Assembly (NCBI GenBank): GCA_011773575.1
Contig: WVXJ01000042.1
Coordinates: 4,959-20,565 of the forward strand
Length of the DNA: 15,607 nucleotides
Direction of reading: 5' to 3'
DNA from: Armatimonadota bacterium
Lineage (GTDB): Bacteria > Armatimonadota > Hebobacteria > Hebobacterales > WVXJ01
Below the pieces are notes generated by a model. It was not told where the DNA came from, did no database searches, and worked only from the letters and a program-made list of their open reading frames with translations. Numbering within the stretch: the first letter of the stretch is position 1; every line of letters starts with the position of its first letter. Below are positions 1-8,836 of the stretch, piece by piece. The position numbers and the translations under genes are program-made.

Positions 1-854
1 AAATCATCGAAGTCATGGGCGGGGGTTATCTTTACCGCGCCGGAGCCGAATTCCGGGTTGGCGTGTTCATCGGTGATAACGGGAATCTGGCGGTCTGTAA
101 GGGGCAGTTGAACCTTCTTGCCAACAAGAGGTTTGTAGCGTTCATCGGAAGGATGGACAGCCACCGCGGTGTCGCCGAGCATGGTTTCCGGTCTGGTCGT
201 GGCCACCACCACTTCACCCTCGCCATCAATGAGGGGATATGCCATGTGGTAGAGTTTGGCATCGGTCTCGCGGTCCTCTATCTCTATGTCGGATATGGCG
301 GTATGGCAGCGCGGGCACCAGTTGATCACGCGGTGGCCGCGGTAGATGAGTCCATCCCGATAGAAACGAACGAAGGCCTCCAGCACTGCGTCCGCATAGT
401 GGGGATCCATGGTAAAGCGATTGCGCTTCCAGTCAAAGGAGAAACCCAGGGCGCGAAACTGTTTCTCGATGGTTCCACCATAGTGCTCTTTCCAGTTCCA
501 TGTCCGCTCCAGGAACTTCTCCCGCCCCAGGTCGTGGCGGCTCAGACCTTCCGAAGCCATATCTCGCTCAACCACATTGTGTGTCGCGATGCTGGCATGA
601 TCTGTTCCGGGAAGAAGCAGAACAGCGGCGCCTTGCATCTTCTGAAGGCGACCCAAGATGTCCTGAATCTCGTAGCAGAGAGCGTGGCCGATGTGGAGCT
701 CACCGGTGATATTGGGAGGAGGAATGGTTATGCAGAAGGGTGGGCTGGAGGGGTTCGGCTCGGCATGAAAAAGTCCAGCCTCCTCCCAGCGCGTGTACCA
801 TTTCTCTTCCACCGGCGTCGGATCATAGGCGGGGGGCAGATCGAATTGGCTCAT
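1..854 (-). CDS. valS: Valyl-tRNA synthetase, N-terminal part (runs off the left edge)
   Basis: Class I aminoacyl-tRNA synthetase that charges tRNA-Val in the cytoplasm. About 284 codons are present, read from an ATG at 854-852; the C-terminal two thirds, including the KMSKS loop and anticodon-binding domain, lie outside the window. Visible hallmarks are the PPPNITGELHIGHAL signature with the HIGH motif (about residues 46-60), PGTDHASIATHNVVER, the zinc-type NWCPRCHTAISDIEIE, and the start of the CP1 editing domain (TTRPETMLGDTAVAVHP, then GSGAVKITPAHDFDD). These sequences fit ValRS better than LeuRS or IleRS. No in-frame ATG, GTG or TTG lies just upstream, so the start is clear, although the nearest purine-rich site (AAAGGA) is about 16 nt away, longer than usual. 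It lies downstream of lon but has its own candidate promoter. Confidence 0.96.
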   Translation of the reverse strand, partial: MSQFDLPPAYDPTPVEEKWYTRWEEAGLFHAEPNPSSPPFCITIPPPNITGELHIGHALCYEIQDILGRLQKMQGAAVLLLPGTDHASIATHNVVERDMASEGLSRHDLGREKFLERTWNWKEHYGGTIEKQFRALGFSFDWKRNRFTMDPHYADAVLEAFVRFYRDGLIYRGHRVINWCPRCHTAISDIEIEDRETDAKLYHMAYPLIDGEGEVVVATTRPETMLGDTAVAVHPSDERYKPLVGKKVQLPLTDRQIPVITDEHANPEFGSGAVKITPAHDFDD

Positions 855-920
855 GGCTAAGCGTTGATTTTCCTTTGAAAAATGATAGCGACAAGGGGAC
901 AACCGCATTGTCGCGCTGTA

Positions 921-949
921 ATCATAGCGTGAGAAGCCGCGGCTGTCGA
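921..949 (-). promoter_or_regulatory. valS: Candidate sigma-70-type promoter for valS
   Basis: On the minus strand TCGACA (949-944) and TATGAT (926-921) are separated by exactly 17 bp, each one mismatch from the consensus hexamer. This predicts a start near 914 and a leader of about 60 nt before the valS ATG. I saw no T-box or other tRNA-sensing leader in this stretch. Confidence 0.5.
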
Positions 950-965
950 GGGCCCTAATAGGATT

Positions 966-997
966 CGACCCGCCTTTACAAAAGTGAAAGCGGGTCG
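966..997 (-). terminator. Hairpin after lon (possible weak terminator)
   Basis: An inverted repeat, CGACCCGC (966-973) with GCGGGTCG (990-997), can extend by TTT/AAA past a bulged C. It lies 46 bp beyond the lon stop and before the valS promoter, where an intrinsic terminator would be expected. No clear T-tract follows on either strand, so termination efficiency is doubtful. Confidence 0.4.
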
Positions 998-1043
998 TTA
1001 CACTCGAATACCACTCAATCGCCGACTCAGAATAGGATCGGTT

Positions 1044-3482
1044 TCAAGCGTGGCCGGCGATATGGGGAGAGATGTGCACGGAGGGCTTTCCTCGAGTTTC
1101 TTTTGCCGCGGGAGAATCTTTTGGCGGAAGCAAAGCGATCTCTATGGCCTCGTCTGCAGACTCGATGAAGCAGAACTCCAGGTCCTTCTTCACGTGTGTA
1201 GGAATCTCCTCCATATCCTTTTCATTGTCTTTGGGCAAGAGGACGACCTTGATGCCGGCGCGATGGGCGGCGAGGACCTTCTCCTTCACCCCACCGATAG
1301 GCAAGACTTTGCCGCGCAGGGTTATCTCTCCGGTTATCGCCACATCGCAGCGCACAGGTCTGTTGGTGAGCGCGGAGATCAAGGCGACGGCGATGGCGAG
1401 TCCTGCAGAGGGTCCCTCTTTGGGTTGAGCTCCTTGCGGAACATGGATGTGGACATCACACTTGGAATAGAAATTCTCGTCCAATCCGAAGCGGACGGCG
1501 CGGGAGCGCGCATAGGAAAGCGCCGCCTTGCCGGACTCCTGCATGACTTCTCCCAGGCAGCCGGTGAGGAGGAGGTTACCCTCTCCCTTCATCAGCGTAA
1601 CCTCGACAGGCATCGTATCTCCACCGCTTTGCGTCCATCCCAGACCGGTGGCGACGGCAACTTCCGGCTTTTTCTCCGCGGTGCCGAAGCGAAATCGCGG
1701 AGGGCCCAGGAATTTGGCTATGTTGCTGGGGGTAATCCGGAGCGGTCGGGTCTTTCCCTGTGCGATCTTCTTCGCCACTTTGCGAGAGATGGAAGCGACC
1801 TCCCGTTCGAGGTTGCGGACTCCTGCCTCACGGGTGTACTCGCGGGTAAGGGTGCGCAGCCCATTTTCAGTAAAGACGAGTCCCTTCTCGTCCAGACCGT
1901 GTTCTTTGCGCTGTTTGGGGACGAGGAAGAGTTCGGCAATCTTTATCTTTTCTTCCTCGATATAGCCCGGGAATTCGATCACTTCCATGCGGTCCTTCAA
2001 TGCAGGAGGAACCGGATCCAACAGATTACCAGTGGTGATGAACATCACCTCGGAGAGGTCAAAAGGTACCTCCAGGTAATGATCGGAAAAGGCGTTGTTC
2101 TGCTCGGGGTCCAATACCTCCAGCAGAGCCGCGGAAGGATCGCCGCGGAAGTCGACGCCGATTTTGTCCACCTCATCCATCATGAAGACCGGATTGCAGG
2201 TTCCCGCGGTCTTCATGCCTTGGATTATGCGGCCCGGCAGGGCGCCCACATAGGTGCGCCGGTGACCTCGTATCTCGCTCTCATCTCGCACACCACCCAG
2301 GGAGATGCGCACGAATTCCCGCCCCAGTGCCTTGGCAATGGAACGGCCGATGGAAGTCTTTCCTACTCCAGGGGGCCCAATGAAGCAGAGGATGGGACCT
2401 TTGGAGCCGGTGGCGAGTTTGCGAACCGCCAGAAATTCCAGCACACGCTCTTTTATCTTCTTCAAACCGTAGTGATCCTGGTCGAGGATGGTCTCCGCTT
2501 CATTGATGTCTATCTTGTCCTCTGAGCGTTTGCTCCAGGGAAGGCTTATGAGCCAATCCAGATATGTCCTCACCACAACCACTTCAGGTGAAGCCGGTGG
2601 CATCTTCTCCAGGCGATCCAATTCCTTGAGGGCCTTTTCCTTTACCTCACTGGACATGCCGGCGGCTTCTATCTGTTTGCGAAGGTCATCCATCTCCGCG
2701 GAGCGTTCGTCTCTCTCGCCCAGTTCCTGTTGGATGGCCTTTATCTTCTCTCGCAGGTAGAACTCCTTCTGAGTATCCTCGAGTTCCTTTTTCACGCGAG
2801 AAGAGATTTTGCGTTCTATCTCCAAGATTTCTATTTCCTTGTTGAGGAGTTCGCTGAGAATCTCCAGCCGCTGTTTAGGGGAGAAGGTTTCCAGTATCTG
2901 CTGTCTCGCCTCTACCTTCAGGGGGTAGTACATGGCGACTACGTCGGCCAACCGGCCGGCTTCCTCGGTATGCTGGGCGTTGTCAAGGGCTTCCTGGGGG
3001 ATATCTCTGCGCAGATTCGCCGCACGCTCGAACTGAGCCAATACATTGCGCATAAGGGCTTCCAACTCGACTCCGCGCTCCTCGGACTCCGGGACTATCT
3101 GCGTTTTGACCTGCAGATAAGGGTCGGTCTGTTCGAATTCCAGAAGTTTGGCTCGCGCTAATCCTTCTATCACTACACGGATCGTCCCGTCCGGCAGGCG
3201 AAGCATCTGCACGCATTCCGCCACTGTTCCCATGGAGTGAAGATCAGCCGGGCCGGGGTCGTCTATTTCTTGACCCTTCTGCGCCGCCAGGACAATGAAG
3301 CGGCCCTCCTTCTGGCTGGTCATTTCCTCCAGGGCGAGGACGCTCTTCTTTCTGCCCACAAAGAGATGAGTCATCATGTAGGGGTAGACGACTATATCCC
3401 TCACGGGAAGCAAAGGCAGTGTCTCGGGGACGAACCGAAGACGCTCTTCTAGTGTCATGGTTTTCTTCTCTGTTTCAGTCAC
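1044..3482 (-). CDS. lon: ATP-dependent Lon protease (LonA type)
   Basis: Cytoplasmic AAA+ serine protease that degrades misfolded and regulatory proteins. The full-length 812-residue protein has the family order: an N-terminal substrate-binding domain (about 18-210, LPLLPVRDIVVYPYMM), a coiled-coil linker (about 215-290), an AAA+ module with Walker A GPPGVGKT (369-376) and Walker B VFMMDE (432-437), and a C-terminal peptidase domain. The catalytic dyad is intact: Ser692 in KEGPSAG and Lys735 in GGVKEK, with the same 43-residue spacing as in E. coli Lon. The start is GTG at 3482, chosen because a perfect AGGAGG (3496-3491) stands 8 nt upstream; an internal ATG at codon 9 is less well placed. 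The stop is TGA at 1046-1044. It follows the winged-helix gene by 118 bp and may have its own promoter. Confidence 0.98.
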   Translation of the reverse strand: MTETEKKTMTLEERLRFVPETLPLLPVRDIVVYPYMMTHLFVGRKKSVLALEEMTSQKEGRFIVLAAQKGQEIDDPGPADLHSMGTVAECVQMLRLPDGTIRVVIEGLARAKLLEFEQTDPYLQVKTQIVPESEERGVELEALMRNVLAQFERAANLRRDIPQEALDNAQHTEEAGRLADVVAMYYPLKVEARQQILETFSPKQRLEILSELLNKEIEILEIERKISSRVKKELEDTQKEFYLREKIKAIQQELGERDERSAEMDDLRKQIEAAGMSSEVKEKALKELDRLEKMPPASPEVVVVRTYLDWLISLPWSKRSEDKIDINEAETILDQDHYGLKKIKERVLEFLAVRKLATGSKGPILCFIGPPGVGKTSIGRSIAKALGREFVRISLGGVRDESEIRGHRRTYVGALPGRIIQGMKTAGTCNPVFMMDEVDKIGVDFRGDPSAALLEVLDPEQNNAFSDHYLEVPFDLSEVMFITTGNLLDPVPPALKDRMEVIEFPGYIEEEKIKIAELFLVPKQRKEHGLDEKGLVFTENGLRTLTREYTREAGVRNLEREVASISRKVAKKIAQGKTRPLRITPSNIAKFLGPPRFRFGTAEKKPEVAVATGLGWTQSGGDTMPVEVTLMKGEGNLLLTGCLGEVMQESGKAALSYARSRAVRFGLDENFYSKCDVHIHVPQGAQPKEGPSAGLAIAVALISALTNRPVRCDVAITGEITLRGKVLPIGGVKEKVLAAHRAGIKVVLLPKDNEKDMEEIPTHVKKDLEFCFIESADEAIEIALLPPKDSPAAKETRGKPSVHISPHIAGHA

Positions 3483-3490
3483 TGGGGCTA

Positions 3491-3496
3491 CCTCCT
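3491..3496 (-). promoter_or_regulatory. lon: lon ribosome binding site
   Basis: AGGAGG on the minus strand, 8 nt before GTG 3482. It decides for the GTG start over the ATG eight codons further in. Confidence 0.8.
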
Positions 3497-3513
3497 GCCC
3501 TATTATTCCCTCT

Positions 3514-3543
3514 TTTAGACAAAATCACCATTGTTCTGAGCAA
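3514..3543 (-). promoter_or_regulatory. lon: Weak candidate promoter for lon
   Basis: TTGCTC (3543-3538), an 18-bp spacer and TCTAAA (3519-3514) on the minus strand. Both hexamers are imperfect. If this is the promoter, the start lies near 3507 and the TGTTACA pair upstream is centred near -61. No CIRCE or HspR-type heat-shock operator was seen. Confidence 0.25.
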
Positions 3544-3559
3544 GCCATTTGGCTCCACT

Positions 3560-3576
3560 TGTTACACGTTGTTACA
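3560..3576. promoter_or_regulatory. TGTTACA-N3-TGTTACA motif, matches GlnR/TnrA consensus
   Basis: The 17-bp stretch reads TGTTACACGTTGTTACA. It is a direct repeat of TTGTTACA with a 10-bp period and also fits the palindromic TGTNA-N7-TNACA consensus of GlnR/TnrA regulators exactly. It lies in the gap between the winged-helix gene and lon, upstream of the weak lon promoter candidate. Factor and function are inferred only from the pattern. Confidence 0.3.
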
Positions 3577-3600
3577 TGACGGGATGAAAAAAGTGGTGAT

Positions 3601-5451
3601 CTACTGTTCTGCAGAGCGAAGGAAATGCCGTTTCGTCTTCTTGCGTCCCAGGCTTACTCGGCGCTCATCGAACCCCCAGTTGTCAGAGCCTGATGGGCGC
3701 TGAGAGAAGCAGTGATAGGCGGAAAGATTGGAGGCAATGGTGCGCTTGCGGGTGCGTCGAATGGCGTTTACCTCGGCCCAAAGGGTAAGGAAAGGAATGC
3801 CTGTTTCGTAGTCAGCCATTGCTCTACACATTATCTCAAGGGCGGGCCAATCCTTCTTGGCGGCTTCCCGCTTGAGGGAGCGGAGTATCTTCTGTCTCTC
3901 CTTGGATATCACGAGGAGGGGCTCAGTTTCCTCCGCATAGTGCAGCAGACAATCATCTCCTTCCGTTCCCGGAGTCAGGGTGAATACGGCTCCAGGTTCG
4001 AGGCCTCGCTCTTCATACCAGACATCGAGGCCGAACAACAGTCCCACGCGCCGGCTCGCCCACACCTCCACCTCGGTCTTAATCTCTTCATCTCGGAAAG
4101 TCAGGCAAACCGGATCAGCCTCTGAAGGGTAGAAACGGAAATCCGTCTTACGCAGTTTCAGCGTCCCAGCCTTCAGATGTGGAAGAGTGGCGACATATCG
4201 GACTTCGTCAATAGGTTGTTGCTGCCTCCCGACCTCGACTTCTTCCGCTTCTCCAATGTCCTCGTAGCGGGGATCATGTACCCAGGCCGCCAGCCCGGGC
4301 TCCAGACCTTCGTCCTCGAGTTCAGCGTCGGTTTCATCTTTCGTCGGCTTGCGCGGCACAAGGAGAAGAGCGCGAGGAACCTTGTCCACCTTGGGTACAT
4401 AAGAGGGGATAGTCCAGGATTGTGCTCCCACGCGCTGGAGCCGCCCGTCTTTGGCAAGTGCTTCCCCTACCGCATCCGCGGCCATCGCCCAGCGCAAAGA
4501 GGTGTCGGGGATCTCGAAGATGCGGTCCAGTATCTCTTTCATCCGAACCGCGCGTCTCTTTCGCTTGACAAAAGTGATGGTTCCCTTTATATCAGCATCG
4601 CTTATGACGAAGCCGCCTTCCTCAGGCTCTTCTTCGAGCCAAGGAAGATCCTCTTGTTTCTCGGATTTCTTGGAGAGTTTCTTCAGTTCTCCGATCCACT
4701 CTTCTCTCCACTCGCTCAAACCCCATACTGCTCCAGAGAGATGGAGCAGCCGCTCATCTTTCCGGAGTGCTTCGAAGAGGGCGCGGGAGTCCAAGTCGCC
4801 CTCTCGCAGTTTCCGTATGGCGAAACTGAGGAGGCTATGGTCCAGGGGCCGGCCAATCTTTCGCAGCAGTTTGATTGCCATTTGCTCGAGCGGCTGGTCT
4901 GTGGCCATGCGGGTATCCAGGAGTTCGTTCAGCGCCTCTTTTGCTTCCGCCTGGCGAAAGAAGAAGTTCCGCATGAAAATCTCATCTTCATCTGCAAAGT
5001 CCGCATTCAGCAGCCATTCCCGCAAGGCCCATTCTCCTTGCTCTGTGCGAAAGTACTTCTCCGCATCGTTCAGCGCTGCGTCGAGCAGTTCTTCGAAGTA
5101 CTCCAGCGGCCGCCGCATCACCAGTGCCATCTCGTTATGTAGCGCCTCCGGGGCCATGGGCTTGCCGTAATCACGCAAGGCGAATTCCACCAGCCCGACG
5201 AAGGGACGGCGGATTTCCCCGCGCAAAGCGATATTCCAGCGTCGTTCCTCAACGATGAAGCGTTTGCTGTCCACCAGACTGAGGCGGATGAACTTGGGCT
5301 GCACCTTTATAGCGGACTCTTCGAGCACCTCTGCCAGATCAGTGCTCTTCGCCGCCACTCCGCTGGAAAGCAGGTGCTCATATAACAGATCCTCCATAAA
5401 ATGGAGAGCCCAGCGACGCTTCAGTTCTCTCTCTTGTGCTGCAGTGGGCAT
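3601..5451 (-). CDS. Uncharacterised protein with repeated winged-helix modules
   Basis: I do not recognise this 616-residue protein as a named family. It seems built from repeated winged-helix-like units, each ending in a strand pair with a conserved Trp: about 20-78 (KRFIVEERRWNIAL), 84-150 (KYFRTEQGEWALREWL), 190-250 (RLLHLSGAVWGLSEW), 300-352 (RLQRVGAQSWTIPSY) and possibly 550-597 (RTIASNLSAYHCF then NWGFDERRV). The second unit resembles HARE-HTH or RNA polymerase delta-type domains. Between units three and four, and again near 355-410, are acidic linkers; 410-510 looks beta-rich; the tail is strongly basic (LGRKKTKRH). No signal peptide or membrane segment is visible. ATG 5451 has GAGGAG 6 nt upstream. 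It starts 31 bp after the RND pump stop, so it is probably co-transcribed with the pump. Nucleic-acid binding is an inference. Confidence 0.88.
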   Translation of the reverse strand: MPTAAQERELKRRWALHFMEDLLYEHLLSSGVAAKSTDLAEVLEESAIKVQPKFIRLSLVDSKRFIVEERRWNIALRGEIRRPFVGLVEFALRDYGKPMAPEALHNEMALVMRRPLEYFEELLDAALNDAEKYFRTEQGEWALREWLLNADFADEDEIFMRNFFFRQAEAKEALNELLDTRMATDQPLEQMAIKLLRKIGRPLDHSLLSFAIRKLREGDLDSRALFEALRKDERLLHLSGAVWGLSEWREEWIGELKKLSKKSEKQEDLPWLEEEPEEGGFVISDADIKGTITFVKRKRRAVRMKEILDRIFEIPDTSLRWAMAADAVGEALAKDGRLQRVGAQSWTIPSYVPKVDKVPRALLLVPRKPTKDETDAELEDEGLEPGLAAWVHDPRYEDIGEAEEVEVGRQQQPIDEVRYVATLPHLKAGTLKLRKTDFRFYPSEADPVCLTFRDEEIKTEVEVWASRRVGLLFGLDVWYEERGLEPGAVFTLTPGTEGDDCLLHYAEETEPLLVISKERQKILRSLKREAAKKDWPALEIMCRAMADYETGIPFLTLWAEVNAIRRTRKRTIASNLSAYHCFSQRPSGSDNWGFDERRVSLGRKKTKRHFLRSAEQ

Positions 5452-5482
5452 ATCTCTCTCCTCGTCATCTCATCTTATCCGG

Positions 5483-8400
5483 TCAGGGGAAAGCGCGGCG
5501 AAGTAGATCCCGCAATCTCTTCATAAAGGCTATTCCGATATCGTCGAAAACGGTGTATAAGACCGGTATCACCAACAAAGTCAGCAGAGTGGAGACGATT
5601 AATCCCCCAATCACCGCAGCCGCCATGGGTGCTCTCCATTCGGCCCCGCTGACAAGGCGGAAGACCGATGGCATTGCCGTGGGCACCATTCCGAAGATCA
5701 TTGCCAGTGTAGTCATCAGAATCGGCCTCAACCGGGTAGGCCCGGCAAGCAGGATGGCCTCTCTCCTATCCATGCCTTTAGAACGTAAAGTATTAGTGTA
5801 GTCCACCAGCAGAATGGCGTTCTTCGTCACCAATCCCATCAGCATGATGATGCCGATCATCGCCACGATGCTCACACTCGCTCCGGTGAGCACCAGCGCC
5901 AGAAGCGCGCCGACCAGGGCCATGGGCAGAGAAAACATGATGATGAAGGGACTGAGATAGCCTTCGAAGAGCGCCGCCATCAAAATATACACCAAAATGA
6001 CCGATAACGCCAGGGCCAAGAAGATATTCGAGAAGGATTCCTCTCGAATCTCCGTTTCGCCTGCCAGATACCAGGATATATCCCCCAGGTCCATTTCGCC
6101 CAATATCTCTTTGATCTCGCCGGTGAGGTTCCCTTCATAGAAGCCTGGGAGAATGTCCGAATAGACGGTGACTGTACGAACCCGGTTGCGCCGTTCGATC
6201 TTGCTCGGCCCGGCAGCCAATTCAAGGGTGGCAATGTCGGCCAGCCTCACCGGTCCGCCTCTGTCTGCAACGACTATCTCTCCTATGCTGTCCAAGGAAG
6301 CACGGTCCGATTCCTGCAATCTAACGCGAATATCGTATTCTTTACCTTCCTCTCTGAACCTAGTATCAGTGCTTCCCTCAAGGCTGGTTCGCAGCGCGCT
6401 CGCCACTGCGAAGGTGCTGATGCCTCTCTCAGCCATTGTAATACGGTCCACGTGGGCCTGAAGTTCGGGCCGACCCACCTTCCAGGAAAGGTCAACATCC
6501 TTGGTGCCCTCTACTTCTCCAATTCTTCCTGCCACTCTTCGGCTGACAGTCAGGAGTGCATCGAGGTTCTCCCCGGAAAGTACGATTTGAATCGGGTATT
6601 CGTCACCCCGGCCCATCTCCTCGGATATCACGCTCTTGATTTTCGGACCGGGAATCTTCCTCGCCAGCTGAGTCACTTCCTGCATTACTTCGACGTCACT
6701 TCGCTCGCGTTCTCCCTTGTTCACCAATACGACGCTTATGCTCGCAATCCCCGTATCTTGACCCGCCAGGGAAATGAGTCCGCCGGAAGACGAGCCTATG
6801 GTTGCGAAGACATTCTCCACTTCCGGGAAGTGACGCTCATCCAGCAGGTAATCCTCTATCTGTTTAGATATGGCGGCCGTGGCGGAGAGGGATGTCCCCG
6901 CAGGCATCTCGATATTCACCTGAAAGTGTCCCGTGTCGGTTTTCGGGAACATTTCGAAGCCGAGACTACGCCGAGATACTGCTGCAGCCAGAACCGCCAG
7001 CAGTGCGGCCGTGACCACGACTTTGCGACCGGAACCCTTCGAGAAAAGCAGTCCTAAGAGGGCAAAGAGAGCCATCGCGCCCATTATGCTTCGTACCTGC
7101 GGAGCCCTGATGCCGCCATTAGCCACGGCTAAGCAGCCCAGCAGAACAATGAGCCCCGTCAGGACGGTGGCGAGGCGGTGGGCAAGCGACCATTCGAGTA
7201 GGCCTCGATAGCGTGTGTCCAAGGCCGCATAGAAGCGATCAAAGGCAGAAAAGAACCTTCCCGTGTGGGTACCGGAAGCGCCGCCTTCCACGGTGTCCTC
7301 TTGGCGGAACCAACGGGAGGCCATCATCGGCGTCAGTGTGAATGAAATGAATAGGGAGAAAAGAGTCGCGGTGGCGACAGTGATGCCGAATTGACGGAAG
7401 AACTGTCCTACGATGCCGCCCATAAAGGCGATGGGAACGAAGACGACCACATCCACAAGAGTAATGGTGATTGCGGCCAGCCCAATTTCGGTTCGTCCGT
7501 TTAGGGCGGCTTCGCGGGGCGGTTCGCCTTTGCGCAGGTGTCGCCAGATGTTCTCGAGTACAACAATAGAATCGTCCACCAGGATCCCGACGGAGAGAGA
7601 TAGAGCAAGCAGTACCATCATGTTGAGCGTAAAACCGGCGAAGTAGATGGGAGTGAAAGTGGCCATAATAGATGTTGGTATGGCGATGGCGACGATGAAT
7701 GTACCGCGGATGTTGTGCAGGAAGAGGAACACGATGGTTGTTGCCAGCAGTGCCCCCAGGATAAGGCTGAGCCTCACTTCCGCGATAGTCTCCAAGACAT
7801 CGGTGGATTGGTCAAAGCCCATTTCCACTTGAATATCCGAGGGCAAAATACCTTGCCGGCCGGTTTGTTGCCCGCGGTTGAAAAAGGTCTTTCGAGTCAG
7901 CGGCTGTCCGGTCAGCCGCTCCAGTTCTCGCTTTACTCCATCAACGACGGCAACGGTATTGGCCCCGGCCTGTTTCAGCACCGCAACCGTCACTGAATCA
8001 CGCCCGTTCATGCGAGTGAAAGAGCGTCGTTCGGCGACGGAATCGCTTACTTCGGCCACATTGCTCAGAGAGATAGGAGAGCCGGTCGGAGGCTGCAGCC
8101 GAACATTCCTAATCTCCTCCACAGATGTGAACTCTCCCATCGCCCGAACCGCATATTCCTTCCTGCCTTCGGTGAGGTTGCCGCTTGGCAGGTTAAGGTT
8201 CTCTCCAATCAGCGCCTGGTTCACCTGGACAATAGAGAGACCGTAAGCCTCCAACCGGCCTTTATCTATGGATACGAGAATCTCACGGACATCTCCACCG
8301 CCCACGCCTACTGCGGCGACTCCGGAGACCCTGGCCAGGCGCTGGCTGATTATCTCGTCTGCGATGTCTCTAATTTCCTTCGCGGGCCTGGGGCTCGAGA

Positions 8401-8827
8401 TTCCAAAGGTCAGCACCGGCATGCCGGAGATATCAGCCTTCCTGATTACCGGGGCGTCGATCTGACGCGGAAGTTCCATCCGGGTGGCGTCAACCTGTGC
8501 GCGCACATCGGCGATCGCGGTATCCAGATCAGTGCCCAGCTCAAACTCCATGAGAATCGAGGATATGCCTTCCTGTGAGGTGGAGGTGACGTTTTTCACC
8601 CCGGAGATGAGACTGACGGATTTCTCTATCGGATCCGTAATCTGGGTCTCTATCTCTGCAGGGCCCGCTCCGACATAGACGGTTGAGATGGTCACAAAGG
8701 GGAGATCAATTTCGGGGTACAGATCCACACCCATTCGCGTAAGGGCGCTATAGCCCAACACCATGATGGCCACTACCACCATGGTCATGGTAACCGGTCT
8801 GAGGATGGCAGTTCGAGTTAACCACAT
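5483..8827 (-). CDS. RND-family efflux pump, inner-membrane subunit (AcrB/HAE1-like)
   Basis: Proton-driven inner-membrane exporter, 1114 residues. It has two homologous halves, each with membrane helices and a large periplasmic loop: TM1 near 12-30, TM2-TM6 about 353-500, the second-half helices about 936-1095. The proton relay is intact, with Asp418-Asp419 in GILVDDSIVVLEN and Lys1002 in GLVTKNAILLVDY. It is longer than typical AcrB-like pumps (about 1050). The extra length is mainly at 570-620, where two hydrophobic stretches follow the normal TM7, plus a small basic insert near 308-328. The ATG is 9 bp after the adaptor stop and lacks a strong Shine-Dalgarno site, suggesting translational coupling. 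The stop is TGA at 5485-5483. The substrate cannot be told from sequence. Confidence 0.96.
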   Translation of the reverse strand: MWLTRTAILRPVTMTMVVVAIMVLGYSALTRMGVDLYPEIDLPFVTISTVYVGAGPAEIETQITDPIEKSVSLISGVKNVTSTSQEGISSILMEFELGTDLDTAIADVRAQVDATRMELPRQIDAPVIRKADISGMPVLTFGISSPRPAKEIRDIADEIISQRLARVSGVAAVGVGGGDVREILVSIDKGRLEAYGLSIVQVNQALIGENLNLPSGNLTEGRKEYAVRAMGEFTSVEEIRNVRLQPPTGSPISLSNVAEVSDSVAERRSFTRMNGRDSVTVAVLKQAGANTVAVVDGVKRELERLTGQPLTRKTFFNRGQQTGRQGILPSDIQVEMGFDQSTDVLETIAEVRLSLILGALLATTIVFLFLHNIRGTFIVAIAIPTSIMATFTPIYFAGFTLNMMVLLALSLSVGILVDDSIVVLENIWRHLRKGEPPREAALNGRTEIGLAAITITLVDVVVFVPIAFMGGIVGQFFRQFGITVATATLFSLFISFTLTPMMASRWFRQEDTVEGGASGTHTGRFFSAFDRFYAALDTRYRGLLEWSLAHRLATVLTGLIVLLGCLAVANGGIRAPQVRSIMGAMALFALLGLLFSKGSGRKVVVTAALLAVLAAAVSRRSLGFEMFPKTDTGHFQVNIEMPAGTSLSATAAISKQIEDYLLDERHFPEVENVFATIGSSSGGLISLAGQDTGIASISVVLVNKGERERSDVEVMQEVTQLARKIPGPKIKSVISEEMGRGDEYPIQIVLSGENLDALLTVSRRVAGRIGEVEGTKDVDLSWKVGRPELQAHVDRITMAERGISTFAVASALRTSLEGSTDTRFREEGKEYDIRVRLQESDRASLDSIGEIVVADRGGPVRLADIATLELAAGPSKIERRNRVRTVTVYSDILPGFYEGNLTGEIKEILGEMDLGDISWYLAGETEIREESFSNIFLALALSVILVYILMAALFEGYLSPFIIMFSLPMALVGALLALVLTGASVSIVAMIGIIMLMGLVTKNAILLVDYTNTLRSKGMDRREAILLAGPTRLRPILMTTLAMIFGMVPTAMPSVFRLVSGAEWRAPMAAAVIGGLIVSTLLTLLVIPVLYTVFDDIGIAFMKRLRDLLRRAFP

Positions 8828-8836
8828 AGCAGCAAC

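Noticed and set aside
855..1043. T-box or other tRNA-sensing leader before valS
   Set aside because: No T-box sequence (AGGGTGG-N-ACCGCG) and no specifier-loop structure; the predicted leader is only about 60 nt.
984..2525. 513-codon open frame on the plus strand, antisense to lon
   Set aside because: It lies wholly inside lon, shows no recognisable domain and reads as low-complexity shadow protein; lon is complete with intact catalytic residues on the other strand.
3543..3554. AGCCA-TT-TGGCT palindrome upstream of lon as an operator
   Set aside because: It is short, resembles no heat-shock operator (CIRCE or HAIR) and is no better than expected by chance beside the TGTTACA pair.
3583..3600. 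Run of six T (minus strand) after the winged-helix gene as an intrinsic terminator
   Set aside because: No G+C-rich stem precedes the T run, so there is no hairpin to make a terminator.
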